Below, one piece after another: positions 41,881 to 50,684 of a DNA stretch of 64,000 bases. Every line of letters starts with the position of its first letter. The first letter of the stretch is position 1. A program made the translations under genes and the position numbers. Location of the stretch: the NCBI RefSeq assembly GCF_024159265.1, contig NZ_JAMYWY010000001.1, positions 3,968,001 to 4,032,000 on the forward strand, in the 5' to 3' direction. The DNA is from Paenibacillus sp. 1781tsa1 (GTDB lineage Bacteria; Bacillota; Bacilli; Paenibacillales; Paenibacillaceae). A model generated the notes under the pieces. The model worked only from the letters and a program-made list of their open reading frames with translations. It was not told the origin of the DNA and ran no database searches.

Positions 41881-42086
41881 CCACTACGTTCTCGTGTAAA
41901 AGATTAGTTTAACTTCAATACTAATTACATAGACCATGATTAGCTTGGAGCCACATCATGACTGATCATTACTACAGTGTACCACAATTGAGATAGTGGA
42001 TGAAATCAATTCACTGAAACTTTTGAATGTATAACTTTCCACCATAATCATATACACTGTACCTTAAATTTCTAGGCTTTTGCTCA

Positions 42087-42125
42087 AAAAAAAAAAGACG
42101 AATAACGCATTAGCGTCATTCGTCT
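42087..42125 (-). terminator. Intrinsic terminator of the pdh operon
   Basis: On the minus strand AGACGAATGACGC pairs with GCGTTATTCGTCT, followed by eleven T. It is a very strong terminator. Confidence 0.95.
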
Positions 42126-42172
42126 CTTCTGATATACGTATAATGCCGGACGGATCCGAAGCTTAGATGATC

Positions 42173-43588
42173 TTAACGGGAGATGATGTGGATCGGGTGA
42201 CCCATAACCAATTCCGCAGCTTCCATCACGATTTCGCCCAAAGTTGGGTGAGCGTGAATTGTGAGAGCCAGATCTTCCAAAGTAGCGCCCATTTCGATTG
42301 CCAATCCAAGCTCAGCAATCAAGTTGGAAGCTTCCAGACCTACGATTTGGCAACCCAATACAAGGCCGCTTTCTTCGTCAGCTACGATTTTCACGAAGCC
42401 TTCAGCGTGGTTCAAAGATACAGCACGACCGTTACCCGCATAAGGGAATTTACCTGCTTTTACTTTGTAACCTTTTTCTTTAGCTTCTTTCTCCGTGTAA
42501 CCTACGCTGGAACACTCTGGATCTGTGAACACAACAGCCGGCATACATTTGTAGTCAACTACAGATGGTTGTCCTGCGATTGCTTCAGCAGCCACTTTAC
42601 CTTCATAAGAAGCTTTGTGTGCCAGAGCCAGGCCAGATACGATGTCACCGATAGCGAAGATATGAGGAATGCTAGTACGACCTTGGTGGTCAACTTTGAC
42701 AAATCCACGCTCGTCAACGTCAACACCAATCATGTCGAGACCAAGTTCTCCATCCGTATTTGGACGACGTCCAACAGTCACCAGCAGGTAATCTGCAGTT
42801 ACTTCTTTGGACTCACCATTTACAGAATACTTAACAGTTACATCTTTATCCGTTTGCTCAGCACTTTCAGCTTTTGCACCCGTTACGATTTCGATGCCTG
42901 TTTTCTTCATGTTTTTAGCCACGAGGCTAGTCATGTCTTTATCGAAACCTGGCAGTACTGTATCCAAACCTTCGATGATTGTTACTTTTGCACCGAATTT
43001 GGAGTACATTTGACCAAGCTCAGCACCGATATATCCGCCACCGATAACGATCATGCTTTTTGGTACTTCAGGCAAGTTCAGAGCTTCTGTCGAAGACAGA
43101 ATGCGTCCGCCAAACGGGAAAGGTTTCAGTTCGATTGGACGGGAACCTGTTGCAATAATTGCATTTTTAAATTTGTAACGTGGTGACTCGTGGTCATTGA
43201 ATACACGAGCTTCGTTTTCGTTGATGAACATGCACTCACCGTTGAAAACTTCAACTTTGTTGCCTTTGAGCAAACCAGCTACGCCGCCAGTCATTTTCTT
43301 AACAACGCCGTTTTTGAACTCTTGAGTTTTGCTGAAGTCCACTTTTACGTTTTCAGCAGAGATACCAAAAGCTTCACCGTGAAGTGCAGACTCATATTGG
43401 TGTGCAGCAGAGATCAGGGCTTTGGATGGAATACATCCACGGTTCAAACAAACACCGCCCAGTTCGGATTTGTCTACGATCAATACGCTTTGGCCCAGTT
43501 GAGCAGCGCGGATGGCAGCTACATAGCCACCAGGACCCGCACCAATTACTAATGTGTCGATATTGAGAGAAGCGTCGCCTACTACCAT
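42173..43588 (-). CDS. pdhD: Dihydrolipoyl dehydrogenase (E3)
   Basis: E3 reoxidises the lipoyl groups of the pyruvate dehydrogenase complex with NAD+. The 471-residue flavoprotein has the FAD motif VIGAGPGGYVAAIRAAQLG. The redox disulfide is GGVCLNRGCIPSKALI (Cys pair about residues 47 and 52), and the NAD motif is MIVIGGGYIGAELGQMY. The second FAD part is PHIFAIGDIVSGLALAHKA, and the catalytic C-terminal His-Glu is in LTIHAHPTLGEIVMEAAE. GGAGGTG precedes the ATG. It is the last gene of pdhA-pdhB-pdhC-pdhD, three bases after pdhC, and ends at a strong terminator. Confidence 0.96.
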   Translation of the reverse strand: MVVGDASLNIDTLVIGAGPGGYVAAIRAAQLGQSVLIVDKSELGGVCLNRGCIPSKALISAAHQYESALHGEAFGISAENVKVDFSKTQEFKNGVVKKMTGGVAGLLKGNKVEVFNGECMFINENEARVFNDHESPRYKFKNAIIATGSRPIELKPFPFGGRILSSTEALNLPEVPKSMIVIGGGYIGAELGQMYSKFGAKVTIIEGLDTVLPGFDKDMTSLVAKNMKKTGIEIVTGAKAESAEQTDKDVTVKYSVNGESKEVTADYLLVTVGRRPNTDGELGLDMIGVDVDERGFVKVDHQGRTSIPHIFAIGDIVSGLALAHKASYEGKVAAEAIAGQPSVVDYKCMPAVVFTDPECSSVGYTEKEAKEKGYKVKAGKFPYAGNGRAVSLNHAEGFVKIVADEESGLVLGCQIVGLEASNLIAELGLAIEMGATLEDLALTIHAHPTLGEIVMEAAELVMGHPIHIISR

Positions 43589-43591
43589 ATC

Positions 43592-44914
43592 TTACACCTC
43601 CATAACAAGCAGCTCAGGGTTAGCGAGCAGCTGTTTAATGTAATTCATAAAGTTTTGTGCTGTTGCGCCATCGATGATACGGTGGTCAAAGCTCAGGGAA
43701 AGAGCCATTACAGGTGCTGCAACTACTTCGCCGTTTTTGATCACTGCTTTTTCGCTGATGCGTCCTGTTCCGAGAATAGCAACTTCAGGGAAGTTGATGA
43801 TTGGAGTGAAGAACATACCGCCAGCAGAACCGATGTTACTGATGGAGATTGTGCTTCCTCTCATTTCATTCGCGCTCAATTTGCCGTCACGACCACGAGC
43901 TGCCAGATCACGGATAGAATCAGCGATCATCCAGATGGATTTACGATCAGCATCTTTGATAACAGGAACGATCAAACCGTTGTCTGTATCTGTTGCGATA
44001 CCGATGTTGTAGTATTTTTTGTAAACAATTTCGTTAGCTTCTTCATCAATCATAGCGTTCAGAGCCGGGAATTGGCGGGAAGCCGCAACCAGTGCTTTAA
44101 CGATGAATGGCAGATAAGTAACTTTTGTTCCTTTTTTCTCTGCAATTGGTTTCATGCGAGTACGGAAAGCAACCAATTCAGTTACATCCACTTCGTCCAT
44201 GATTGTAACGTGAGGAGCTGTGTAAGCCGATTTAACCATTGCGTTAGAGATCGCTTTACGGATACCTTTGAATGGTACGCGCTCTTCTTCAAGGTATTGA
44301 TCAGCTGAAGCCGCTGCAGGTGCTGCGGATTTTTTCTCTTCTTGAGCCGGAGCTGCTGAAGATGCCGCTGCGGAAGAACCGCCACCGTTTTTGAAGGATT
44401 CAACATCTTCTTTGGTTACTTTACCGTTGTTGCCAGTGCCGTTAACCTGAGCGATGTCTACACCTTGTTCGCGAGCAAATTTGCGCACGCTTGGAGTTGC
44501 CAGAACATCTTTGGCAGGTACTGCCGGAACGCTGTTGTTGCCGCCTTCTTTAGCTGCATCCGAGCTGGAAGCTGCTGCAGAAGAACCACTTGTGTCAGCT
44601 CCGCCTTGAGCTGCTTCTTTCTCTTGCTCGCCTTGATCGCCAGCAGGAGCGTCCTCTTGCTCAGGAAGTTCGCCTTCTGCATCGATGATCGCTACAACTT
44701 CACCAACGTGGCAGACTTGACCATCTTTAGCAAATACTTCTGTAACTGTTCCGTTAACCGGACAAGGTACTTCTACAACCGCTTTGTCATTTTGTACTTC
44801 CATGATGATGTCATCGTCAGTTACTTTGTCACCGACTTTGATGTGCATCTTGATGATTTCGCCTTCGTGTAGGCCTTCGCCCAATTCAGGGAATTTATAT
44901 TCAAATTTAGCCAA
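43592..44914 (-). CDS. pdhC: Dihydrolipoamide acetyltransferase (E2)
   Basis: E2 forms the core of the pyruvate dehydrogenase complex. The 440-residue protein has one lipoyl domain (about 1-80, with the lipoylated Lys in QNDKAVVEV). A long Ala/Ser/Glu/Gly linker follows, then a peripheral-subunit-binding domain (VLATPSVRKFAREQGVD). A second Ala/Ser-rich linker leads to the catalytic domain, which ends in LSFDHRIIDGATAQNF with the active-site His and Asp. I choose TTG 44914, eight bases after GGAGG, so the protein starts MAKFEYKFPELGEG. The longer upstream reading has no site. It lies between pdhB and pdhD. Confidence 0.95.
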   Translation of the reverse strand: MAKFEYKFPELGEGLHEGEIIKMHIKVGDKVTDDDIIMEVQNDKAVVEVPCPVNGTVTEVFAKDGQVCHVGEVVAIIDAEGELPEQEDAPAGDQGEQEKEAAQGGADTSGSSAAASSSDAAKEGGNNSVPAVPAKDVLATPSVRKFAREQGVDIAQVNGTGNNGKVTKEDVESFKNGGGSSAAASSAAPAQEEKKSAAPAAASADQYLEEERVPFKGIRKAISNAMVKSAYTAPHVTIMDEVDVTELVAFRTRMKPIAEKKGTKVTYLPFIVKALVAASRQFPALNAMIDEEANEIVYKKYYNIGIATDTDNGLIVPVIKDADRKSIWMIADSIRDLAARGRDGKLSANEMRGSTISISNIGSAGGMFFTPIINFPEVAILGTGRISEKAVIKNGEVVAAPVMALSLSFDHRIIDGATAQNFMNYIKQLLANPELLVMEV

Positions 44915-45090
44915 CTGAAAAACCTCCTTGATTATGTGCTCAATCCTGAAAACAACCCTTAACTCCAAGAAACAACTGTTACTGCTAATGCAAATAACTG
45001 TTACTCAAGGGGCTAATGGCTGTTTACAGTGCAGCTTGCGCTGCGGTGTGAATCACCATACTGCGCCTTGCGGCATGTCAGATGATTAAA

Positions 45091-46068
45091 TTAGAAATTT
45101 ACGACTTTATTAACCGCAGCAACGATACGTGCTGGGTTAGGCAGCCAAGAATCTTCGATTTGTGCAAAAGGATATACAGTATCCGGACCAGCTACACGCA
45201 GAACCGGTGCTTCCAAGTGCAGGATTGCTTTTTCATTGATTTGGGCAATGACTTCAGCTGCAACACCTGCGCTCTTTTGAGCTTCCTGTACAACAATTGC
45301 ACGGTTTGTTTTCTTAATAGAAGCAACGATAGTATCGATGTCGATCGGGCTAACCGTACGAAGGTCGATAACTTCAACGTTGATTCCTTGTTTTTCGAGT
45401 TCCTCTGCTGCTTTCACAGAAGTATGAACCATCATACCGTAAGTAATGATTGTTACATCGGAACCTTCACGAACAACGTTCGCTTTACCCAATTCAACAA
45501 CGTAATCTTCTTCAGGCACTTCTGCACGGAAAGCATGGTACAGGTTCAAGTGCTCCATGAAGAATACAGGGTCGTTATCGCGAATAGAAGCGATCATCAG
45601 ACCTTTTGCATCGTATGGGTTAGAAGGAACAACTACTTTGATACCTGGTGTTTGCGTGAGCAGACCTTCCAGGGAATCTGTATGCAATTCTGCCGCTTTT
45701 ACACCGCCACCGAATGGTGTACGGAATACGATTGGAGAATTGTATTTTCCACCGGAGCGGAAACGCATACGAGCAGCTTGCACTACCATTTGGTCAAGGG
45801 CTTCGAAGATAAAACCAACGAATTGGATCTCAGCAACCGGACGGAAGCCTTGAACACCCAGACCTACAGCCAAACCGCCAATAGCGGACTCAGCCAGTGG
45901 AGTATCAAATACACGCTCTTCGCCAAACTCTTTTTGCAGACCTTCCGTTACACGGAAAACGCCGCCTACATTACCTACGTCTTCACCGAAAAGCAGAACG
46001 TTAGGATCACGTTTCAACTCCACGCGAAGCGCATCACGGATTGCTTCTTTCATGTTCATTTGTGCCAT
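45091..46068 (-). CDS. pdhB: Pyruvate dehydrogenase E1 component, beta subunit
   Basis: E1-beta joins E1-alpha to decarboxylate pyruvate. The 325-residue protein starts MAQMNMKEAIRDALR. It has FGEDVGNVGGVFRVTEGLQKEFG with the thiamine-diphosphate Glu, AESAIGGLAVGLGVQGFRPVAEIQF, and the C-terminal IDLRTVSPIDIDTIVAS with VVQEAQKSAG. I choose ATG 46068, which gives the length of other E1-beta subunits and follows GGAGG. The longer ORF from 46119 adds an unconserved leader. It is the second gene of the pdh operon. Confidence 0.95.
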   Translation of the reverse strand: MAQMNMKEAIRDALRVELKRDPNVLLFGEDVGNVGGVFRVTEGLQKEFGEERVFDTPLAESAIGGLAVGLGVQGFRPVAEIQFVGFIFEALDQMVVQAARMRFRSGGKYNSPIVFRTPFGGGVKAAELHTDSLEGLLTQTPGIKVVVPSNPYDAKGLMIASIRDNDPVFFMEHLNLYHAFRAEVPEEDYVVELGKANVVREGSDVTIITYGMMVHTSVKAAEELEKQGINVEVIDLRTVSPIDIDTIVASIKKTNRAIVVQEAQKSAGVAAEVIAQINEKAILHLEAPVLRVAGPDTVYPFAQIEDSWLPNPARIVAAVNKVVNF

Positions 46069-46169
46069 TTGCTTCATTTCCTCCTTAAACATTGACAGTT
46101 CACATTTGAATTCGTACATGTATACCGGGACATTAAAGTCGCGGATGTTTATGCTTTATCGGAAAAAAC

Positions 46170-47237
46170 TTATTGGAAATCAGCTTTTTGCTCTTCCAAG
46201 TGCTTAGGCGTTTGTTCGAACATGCTGTCGATCAAGCCTGAAATCGTCATTTTCTCGGTTTTTTCCGCTTTTTTGATTTCTTCATTTACTTTAGCTTTTG
46301 CTTCTTCTTTCACACGTGCTGTATCTTCTTCAGTCCAAAGACCTTTTTTCTCCAGATATTTAGCAAAACGTGCGATAGGATCTTTAGCAGACCATTCTGC
46401 CTCTTCTTCTTTTGTACGATACTTGGAAGCATCATCCGAAAGGGAGTGAGGACGGAAACGGTATGTTACTGCTTCGATCAATGTAGCGCCCTCTCCGTTA
46501 CGTCCGCGCTCAGCAGCTTCCTGAACAGCTTTGATAACAGCGAAGATGTCCATACCGTCAACTTTAACACCTTTGATACCTGCTGCTACCGCTTTGTGAG
46601 CGATGGACAGAGCTGCTGTTTGTTTAGCAAAAGGAGTTGTGATGGCATAACCATTGTTTTGTACGAAGAAGATAACAGGCAGTTTGTATACACCAGCGTA
46701 GTTCAGACCTTCATAGAAGTCACCTTCAGAAGAACCGCCATCACCTGTGTACGTGATAACAACTTGTTTTTGTTTCTTCAATTTGTAACCCATAGCGATA
46801 CCCATTGCATGCAGAATTTGTGCACCAATGATGATTTGTGGCATCAATACATTAACGCCATCTGGAATTTGTCCACCATGTTGGTGTCCACGGGAGTACA
46901 AGAATGCTTGATAAAGAGGAAGTCCATGCCATACGAGTTGCGGAATGTCACGATAGCCAGGACATACAAAGTCTTCTTTTTCAATTGCAAATTCACTACC
47001 AACCATTGTAGCTTCTTGACCAGATACTGGAGCATAGAAACCAAGACGACCTTGACGGCCCAGGTTTACTGCACGGTCATCCCAAGTACGGGTAAATACC
47101 ATGCGGTACATAATTTCTTTTAATTGATCATCGGAAAGTGTAGGCATCATGTCTTTGTTAACAATTTCGCCGTCAGGAGACAGCACGGACAGAGCTTCTA
47201 CATCCTCTGTATACACTTCATAAGGAACCTTGCTCAT
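46170..47237 (-). CDS. pdhA: Pyruvate dehydrogenase E1 component, alpha subunit
   Basis: E1-alpha carries the thiamine diphosphate phosphate-binding part of the decarboxylase. The 355-residue protein has RTWDDRAVNLGRQGRLGFYAPVSGQEA. The cofactor motif is VITYTGDGGSSEGDFYEGLNYAGVYKLPVIFFVQNN (GDG...NN type), and the phosphorylation-loop-like stretch is YRFRPHSLSDDASKYR. The start ATG 47237 is preceded by a GAGGTG site. The upstream in-frame ATG at 47273 lacks one. It is the first gene of pdhABCD, with a good promoter 60-85 bases upstream. Confidence 0.95.
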   Translation of the reverse strand: MSKVPYEVYTEDVEALSVLSPDGEIVNKDMMPTLSDDQLKEIMYRMVFTRTWDDRAVNLGRQGRLGFYAPVSGQEATMVGSEFAIEKEDFVCPGYRDIPQLVWHGLPLYQAFLYSRGHQHGGQIPDGVNVLMPQIIIGAQILHAMGIAMGYKLKKQKQVVITYTGDGGSSEGDFYEGLNYAGVYKLPVIFFVQNNGYAITTPFAKQTAALSIAHKAVAAGIKGVKVDGMDIFAVIKAVQEAAERGRNGEGATLIEAVTYRFRPHSLSDDASKYRTKEEEAEWSAKDPIARFAKYLEKKGLWTEEDTARVKEEAKAKVNEEIKKAEKTEKMTISGLIDSMFEQTPKHLEEQKADFQ

Positions 47238-47292
47238 TTTTTTCTTCACCTCAACAAAAAATTTGAATATCAAGTTCCGCTGTTATAATATT

Positions 47293-47322
47293 ATTATACA
47301 CCTGTTTCACTCCATACGTCAA
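47293..47322 (-). promoter_or_regulatory. Sigma-A promoter of the pdh operon
   Basis: On the minus strand TTGACG (47317-47322) is 18 bases from TATAAT (47293-47298). Confidence 0.75.
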
Positions 47323-47493
47323 AGAAATCCGTAATTTTTTTATGTTTCCTGCCGGATTGTATGTATAACAGGGGCTTAATATTGGTATAACAGCATAATA
47401 CATGATTGCGTGTTTGACCTAACCCCGCACAAGGGTAATCTTACCGTATTGCGCGGTCGAATGCAAAAAATTAACTGAGAAAGGTGACGTTTT

Positions 47494-48228
47494 ATGACGG
47501 ATTCCCGCTATTTGAAACGCACGATTGTGAAGGAAGAGATTGAAAGTCGCTATCTCGGAGAGAAGCGAACGCTCCGTATTTACCTTCCTCCGGGCTATAA
47601 CGAATTACTTAGCTACCCTGTCGTATATTGTCAGGATGGCGAAGAGTTTTTCAATTTCGGTCGAATTGCTACAACAGCTAACCGAATTATTTTGGACGAA
47701 GGAGCTGAACCTTTCATTATTGTAGGTGTTCAGGTCGATGTGTCTGTGAGAACGCAGGAATATGCTCCATTCGGAGATCGGTTCAAGGCATATACCGCTT
47801 GCTTCGCTGAAGAGATTATTCCCTATATAGAAGAGAAATATCCTGTGCGCCGTTCTCCGCAGGAACGCATTCTTGCCGGAGACTCGCTTGGTGGAAGTGT
47901 TTCGCTTCATCTTGCTCTGTTATATCCAGATCTGTTCACACGTGTCATCAGTATGTCCGGTGCCTTCTACTCTGCTTCTCAAGAAATCTACGCTGCAGCT
48001 GAAGATCTGTCCTGGCTCTCGATCTGGATGATCGTTGGTTTACAGGAAACTGCCTTCAAGGCAGACACCGGTACGTATAATTTTGTTCAATTAAACCGGG
48101 ATACGCGTGATTTGCTGGAAAAACGTGGCGCTCTCGTCTCCTATCAGGAGAAAGACGGGAACCACCAATGGGGTTTTTGGCAGAATGAATTGCCAGATGC
48201 ATTGTTATATTTTCTTCAGGAAAGATAA
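47494..48228 (+). CDS. Alpha/beta-hydrolase esterase (Fes/YbbA-like)
   Basis: This 244-residue cytoplasmic esterase is of the enterochelin-esterase/esterase-D-like group. It starts with a short strand region (LGEKRTLRIYLPPGYNELLSYPVVYCQDGEEFF, with the oxyanion loop). The nucleophile Ser is in ILAGDSLGGSVSLHLALLYP (about residue 130), and the C-terminal His is in EKDGNHQWGFWQNELPDAL. No signal peptide is present. It may hydrolyse siderophores or other esters, but iron-linked genes are not next to it. GAAAGGTGACG precedes the ATG. It is divergent from pdhA. Confidence 0.85.
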   Translation: MTDSRYLKRTIVKEEIESRYLGEKRTLRIYLPPGYNELLSYPVVYCQDGEEFFNFGRIATTANRIILDEGAEPFIIVGVQVDVSVRTQEYAPFGDRFKAYTACFAEEIIPYIEEKYPVRRSPQERILAGDSLGGSVSLHLALLYPDLFTRVISMSGAFYSASQEIYAAAEDLSWLSIWMIVGLQETAFKADTGTYNFVQLNRDTRDLLEKRGALVSYQEKDGNHQWGFWQNELPDALLYFLQER

Positions 48229-48245
48229 TTGGATCTCACCAACAG

Positions 48246-48269
48246 GCGGCCGAAATGCCGCTTTTGTTT
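48246..48269 (+). terminator. Intrinsic terminator of the esterase gene
   Basis: GCGGC (48246-48250) pairs with GCCGC (48257-48261) around CGAAAT, followed by TTTTGTTT. Confidence 0.75.
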
Positions 48270-48303
48270 AACACAGTAATGATACCGCTTACAATTATAA
48301 TCT

Positions 48304-48354
48304 AAAAAAGAAGCAGGAAATCCTGCCGGGTAAATTGCTCACTCCTGCTTCTTT
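48304..48354 (-). terminator. Terminator of the phosphatase/channel operon
   Basis: AAAGAAGCAGG pairs with CCTGCTTCTTT. On the minus strand the stem is followed by extra T. A second small stem GCAGG-AAAT-CCTGC overlaps its left arm (48313-48326). Confidence 0.75.
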
Positions 48355-48392
48355 GTCCGATTACAAGTTAAATAGCAGATCAGGTTTAGTTA

Positions 48393-48863
48393 CTAGGCTA
48401 TGGAATGTTCCTCTTCAATCTTTCTCAACAGAACGTCGCAGCCTGCGTTAACCAACTCGTATACCTCTTCAAAGTTGCCTGTGTAATACGGGTCAGGTAC
48501 CTCCCTGAGTTTTTCCTCCGGAAGCATGTCCATAAACTTGATGATCTCCGCATCAGCTCCACCTGGAACGTTGCGTACATTATCTGCATTCGAATTATCC
48601 ATACACACAATATAATCAAATTGATTAAAGTCTTCGCTGGCGAATTGTCTCGCTGCCATGTTGGCATAAGAAATCTGGTACGAATCCAGCAATTTTCGAG
48701 TCCCTTCATGCGGAGGTTTACCAACGTGCCAGTTCCCTGTACCCGCTGAGTCCACACGAATCTGGTGTTCAAGCCCCTTCTCCAGGACTTTGTGACGAAG
48801 GACTGCTTCAGCCATTGGTGATCTACATATATTACCCAGACATACAAATAAAACATGAATCAT
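48393..48863 (-). CDS. Low-molecular-weight protein tyrosine phosphatase
   Basis: This 156-residue phosphatase has the P-loop VCLGNICRSPMAEA at the N-terminus (C8-x5-R14, followed by Ser). The general acid Asp is in VPDPYYTGNFEEVYELV (about residue 123). These are the hallmarks of low-molecular-weight PTPs, which remove phosphate from tyrosine in proteins. In Bacillota such enzymes (YwlE, YfkJ) may also act on arginine; the residue after the Cys can decide this, but here it is not resolved. It follows the TRIC-type channel gene with only one base between them, so the two are co-transcribed. Confidence 0.9.
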   Translation of the reverse strand: MIHVLFVCLGNICRSPMAEAVLRHKVLEKGLEHQIRVDSAGTGNWHVGKPPHEGTRKLLDSYQISYANMAARQFASEDFNQFDYIVCMDNSNADNVRNVPGGADAEIIKFMDMLPEEKLREVPDPYYTGNFEEVYELVNAGCDVLLRKIEEEHSIA

Positions 48864-48864
48864 A

Positions 48865-49566
48865 TTAATCCCCCTTGCTTAACGTACCTTGAAGTACCGA
48901 CGATGCTGGCTGTGTTACAATGCTTTCCGGCTGAGGACTGACCTTCTCCGTCTCAGATGGCACCAACGAACGACGTGGCAGTTTCCATTTATAATGTACT
49001 GAACACATTCGGAAAAACACAACGGCCGCGAAACATAGCAATAATCCGGCATTCGTTGTTAACCAGCCCATACCTATGACAAAACCGGCTGTCATTGCCC
49101 ATACAGCATAGATTTCATCACGCAATACAAGCGGTTTACGTCCAGCAAGCACATCACGAATAACGCCTCCACCAATACCGGTCATTACTGCTGCTACGAT
49201 AACTGCGCTAATAGGATGTCCCATGTTCGCCGCGTACAGCGCCCCTTGAATTGCAAATGCTGCAAGGCCGATTGCATCAAACAATGCCTCTGTTCGCTTC
49301 CAGTGACTAATCCACTTAAGAGGTAGTATAAACGCAATCGCTACAGATACTAAGGCTAGCATAATAAGTGATCCCTGACTCCATAGTGTCGTTACAGGTA
49401 TACCTATAAGTACATTCCGGATAATCCCGCCTCCGAATGCAGTGACAAGTCCAAGCACAAGTACACCCAAAATGTCATACTCCTCTTCCATTGCCACGAA
49501 GGCGCCGGACATTGCAAATGCGATGGTGCCTATAATGCTGAATACTTCAAAAATGTGTAAGTCCAA
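48865..49566 (-). CDS. Trimeric intracellular cation channel family protein (UPF0126)
   Basis: This 233-residue membrane protein has about seven TM segments arranged as two repeats. Each repeat has a glycine-rich break followed by Arg: GGGIIRNVLIG in the first half and GGGVIRDVLAG in the second. The DIGLAAFAIQGALYA-type segment links them. This is the bacterial TRIC/UPF0126 fold, a trimeric cation (potassium) channel in the family members studied. The C-terminus is a basic and then acidic soluble tail (from RRSLVPSETE). I choose TTG 49566, ten bases after GTGAGG. A TTG three codons upstream overlaps the site. It is the first gene of the channel-phosphatase pair. Confidence 0.85.
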   Translation of the reverse strand: MDLHIFEVFSIIGTIAFAMSGAFVAMEEEYDILGVLVLGLVTAFGGGIIRNVLIGIPVTTLWSQGSLIMLALVSVAIAFILPLKWISHWKRTEALFDAIGLAAFAIQGALYAANMGHPISAVIVAAVMTGIGGGVIRDVLAGRKPLVLRDEIYAVWAMTAGFVIGMGWLTTNAGLLLCFAAVVFFRMCSVHYKWKLPRRSLVPSETEKVSPQPESIVTQPASSVLQGTLSKGD

Positions 49567-49748
49567 CCTGTTCAAACCTCACTTTTCAAGTCATCTCCAT
49601 GTCGCTCTACCCATTGTATCCGCGAGCACTGAAATTGTGCAACCACATTTTGTGGATTATACTGGTTTGGTGAATATATTTGTACAAGTTCTAACAACAT
49701 ATTTGAACAACGAACTATTTTTCTCTGAATTAGGAAGGATGAAATAAA

Positions 49749-50390
49749 ATGACGGTGAAACGGATTGTTATTTTTACAGGCGGAAATCTATCTCCGGAAT
49801 TACTTCAGGAGATACGTGAAGATGACATGATCATCGCGGCCGATCGCGGCGCATTATTTTTAATTGAACACGGCGTTCAGCCTCATATTGCAGTTGGAGA
49901 TTTCGACTCTATCTCCGAAGAGGAACGTATAATTGTTAGTAACAATAGCACCAAGTTCATTACATGCGACCCAGTTTATAAGGATCTTACCGATACGGAA
50001 ATGGCTTTTGAAACAGCGTTAGATCACGAACCTTCTCACATTCTTATGTTAGGTGCCATAGGTACTCGGATGGATCATACACTCGCTAATGTACATATAA
50101 TGGTTCGCGCGATGCAGCATCATATCTCTTGTGTAATCCAGGACAAGCACAACTATATGACACTGACAACATCCAAAGCTGTGGTTGAACACCGTAACTA
50201 TAAATATGTTTCTTTACTCCCCTTAACTCATGAAGTTACAGGAATAACGCTGGAAGGTTTCATGTATCCTCTGGATCAAGCCACCATTCGCATGGGTCAA
50301 TCTCTTGGTGTAAGCAACCGACTCTTAGGCGCTTCCGGTACAGTCACTATCGATAGCGGTTTATTACTGATTATTCAAAGCAAAGACTAA
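49749..50390 (+). CDS. thiN: Thiamine pyrophosphokinase
   Basis: ThiN transfers pyrophosphate from ATP to thiamine, making thiamine diphosphate directly. The 213-residue protein has the conserved AADRGALFLIEHGVQPHIAVGDFDSI block (about residues 30-55). The DLTDTEMAFE motif and LGAIGTRMDHTLANV hold the metal and nucleotide contacts. A C-terminal beta domain has the VSLLPLTHEVTGITLEGFMYPL and SLGVSNRL motifs. The ATG is preceded by AGGAAGGATG. It is apart from the thi operon of this window (52-56 kb) and has its own terminator. It allows salvage of thiamine, complementing the riboswitch-controlled synthesis genes. Confidence 0.93.
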   Translation: MTVKRIVIFTGGNLSPELLQEIREDDMIIAADRGALFLIEHGVQPHIAVGDFDSISEEERIIVSNNSTKFITCDPVYKDLTDTEMAFETALDHEPSHILMLGAIGTRMDHTLANVHIMVRAMQHHISCVIQDKHNYMTLTTSKAVVEHRNYKYVSLLPLTHEVTGITLEGFMYPLDQATIRMGQSLGVSNRLLGASGTVTIDSGLLLIIQSKD

Positions 50391-50467
50391 ATGTATCCGT
50401 ATTGTCATCTGAATTATTACGTTTTTGTAACCAGTGATTTCAATAAGAAAATAGGTTCATACACAAC

Positions 50468-50494
50468 AAAGACCCTTGAGATTCAAGGGTCTTT
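50468..50494 (+). terminator. Intrinsic terminator of thiN
   Basis: AAAGACCCTTGA (50468-50479) and TCAAGGGTCTTT (50483-50494) form a perfect stem with a three-base loop, followed by T. Confidence 0.9.
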
Positions 50495-50684
50495 TCTATT
50501 TCATCTTTGTTTATCATTCGTCAATGATTAATTTTTTGACATTTTTAATTATATTTTAATAAACATGCCCAAACGACTGTGGCGCAAGGGATTACACATC
50601 CTTATCCAATTTCTAGGCTGTTACAAAGCTGTTATACTCGCTCTAGCAACTTAACGAAAACGAATTTTGGAGGTACTAACTAAC

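Larger units (their letters stand above)
41670..42172. other. Gene-free region between pdhD and thyA
   Basis: No gene is supported. The region holds a 150-base inverted-repeat element (41731-41880) and the pdhD terminator at its left end. The thyA promoter must also be here but was not identified with confidence. Confidence 0.6.

Noticed and set aside
42167..43186. Long plus-strand open frame of about 339 codons opposite pdhD
   Set aside because: It is antisense to a certain dihydrolipoyl dehydrogenase gene, has no ribosome binding site, and its protein is Cys/Phe/Ser-rich with no recognisable motif. Antisense openness here follows from the codon use of the real gene.
43655..44308. Plus-strand open frame opposite pdhC
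   Set aside because: It is antisense to the E2 catalytic domain; there is no evidence of expression.
45082..46095. Plus-strand open frame of about 337 codons opposite pdhB
   Set aside because: It is a shadow of a certain gene; there is no start site and no domain.
46446..47123. Plus-strand open frame of about 225 codons opposite pdhA
   Set aside because: It lies wholly inside pdhA on the other strand and has no supporting signal.
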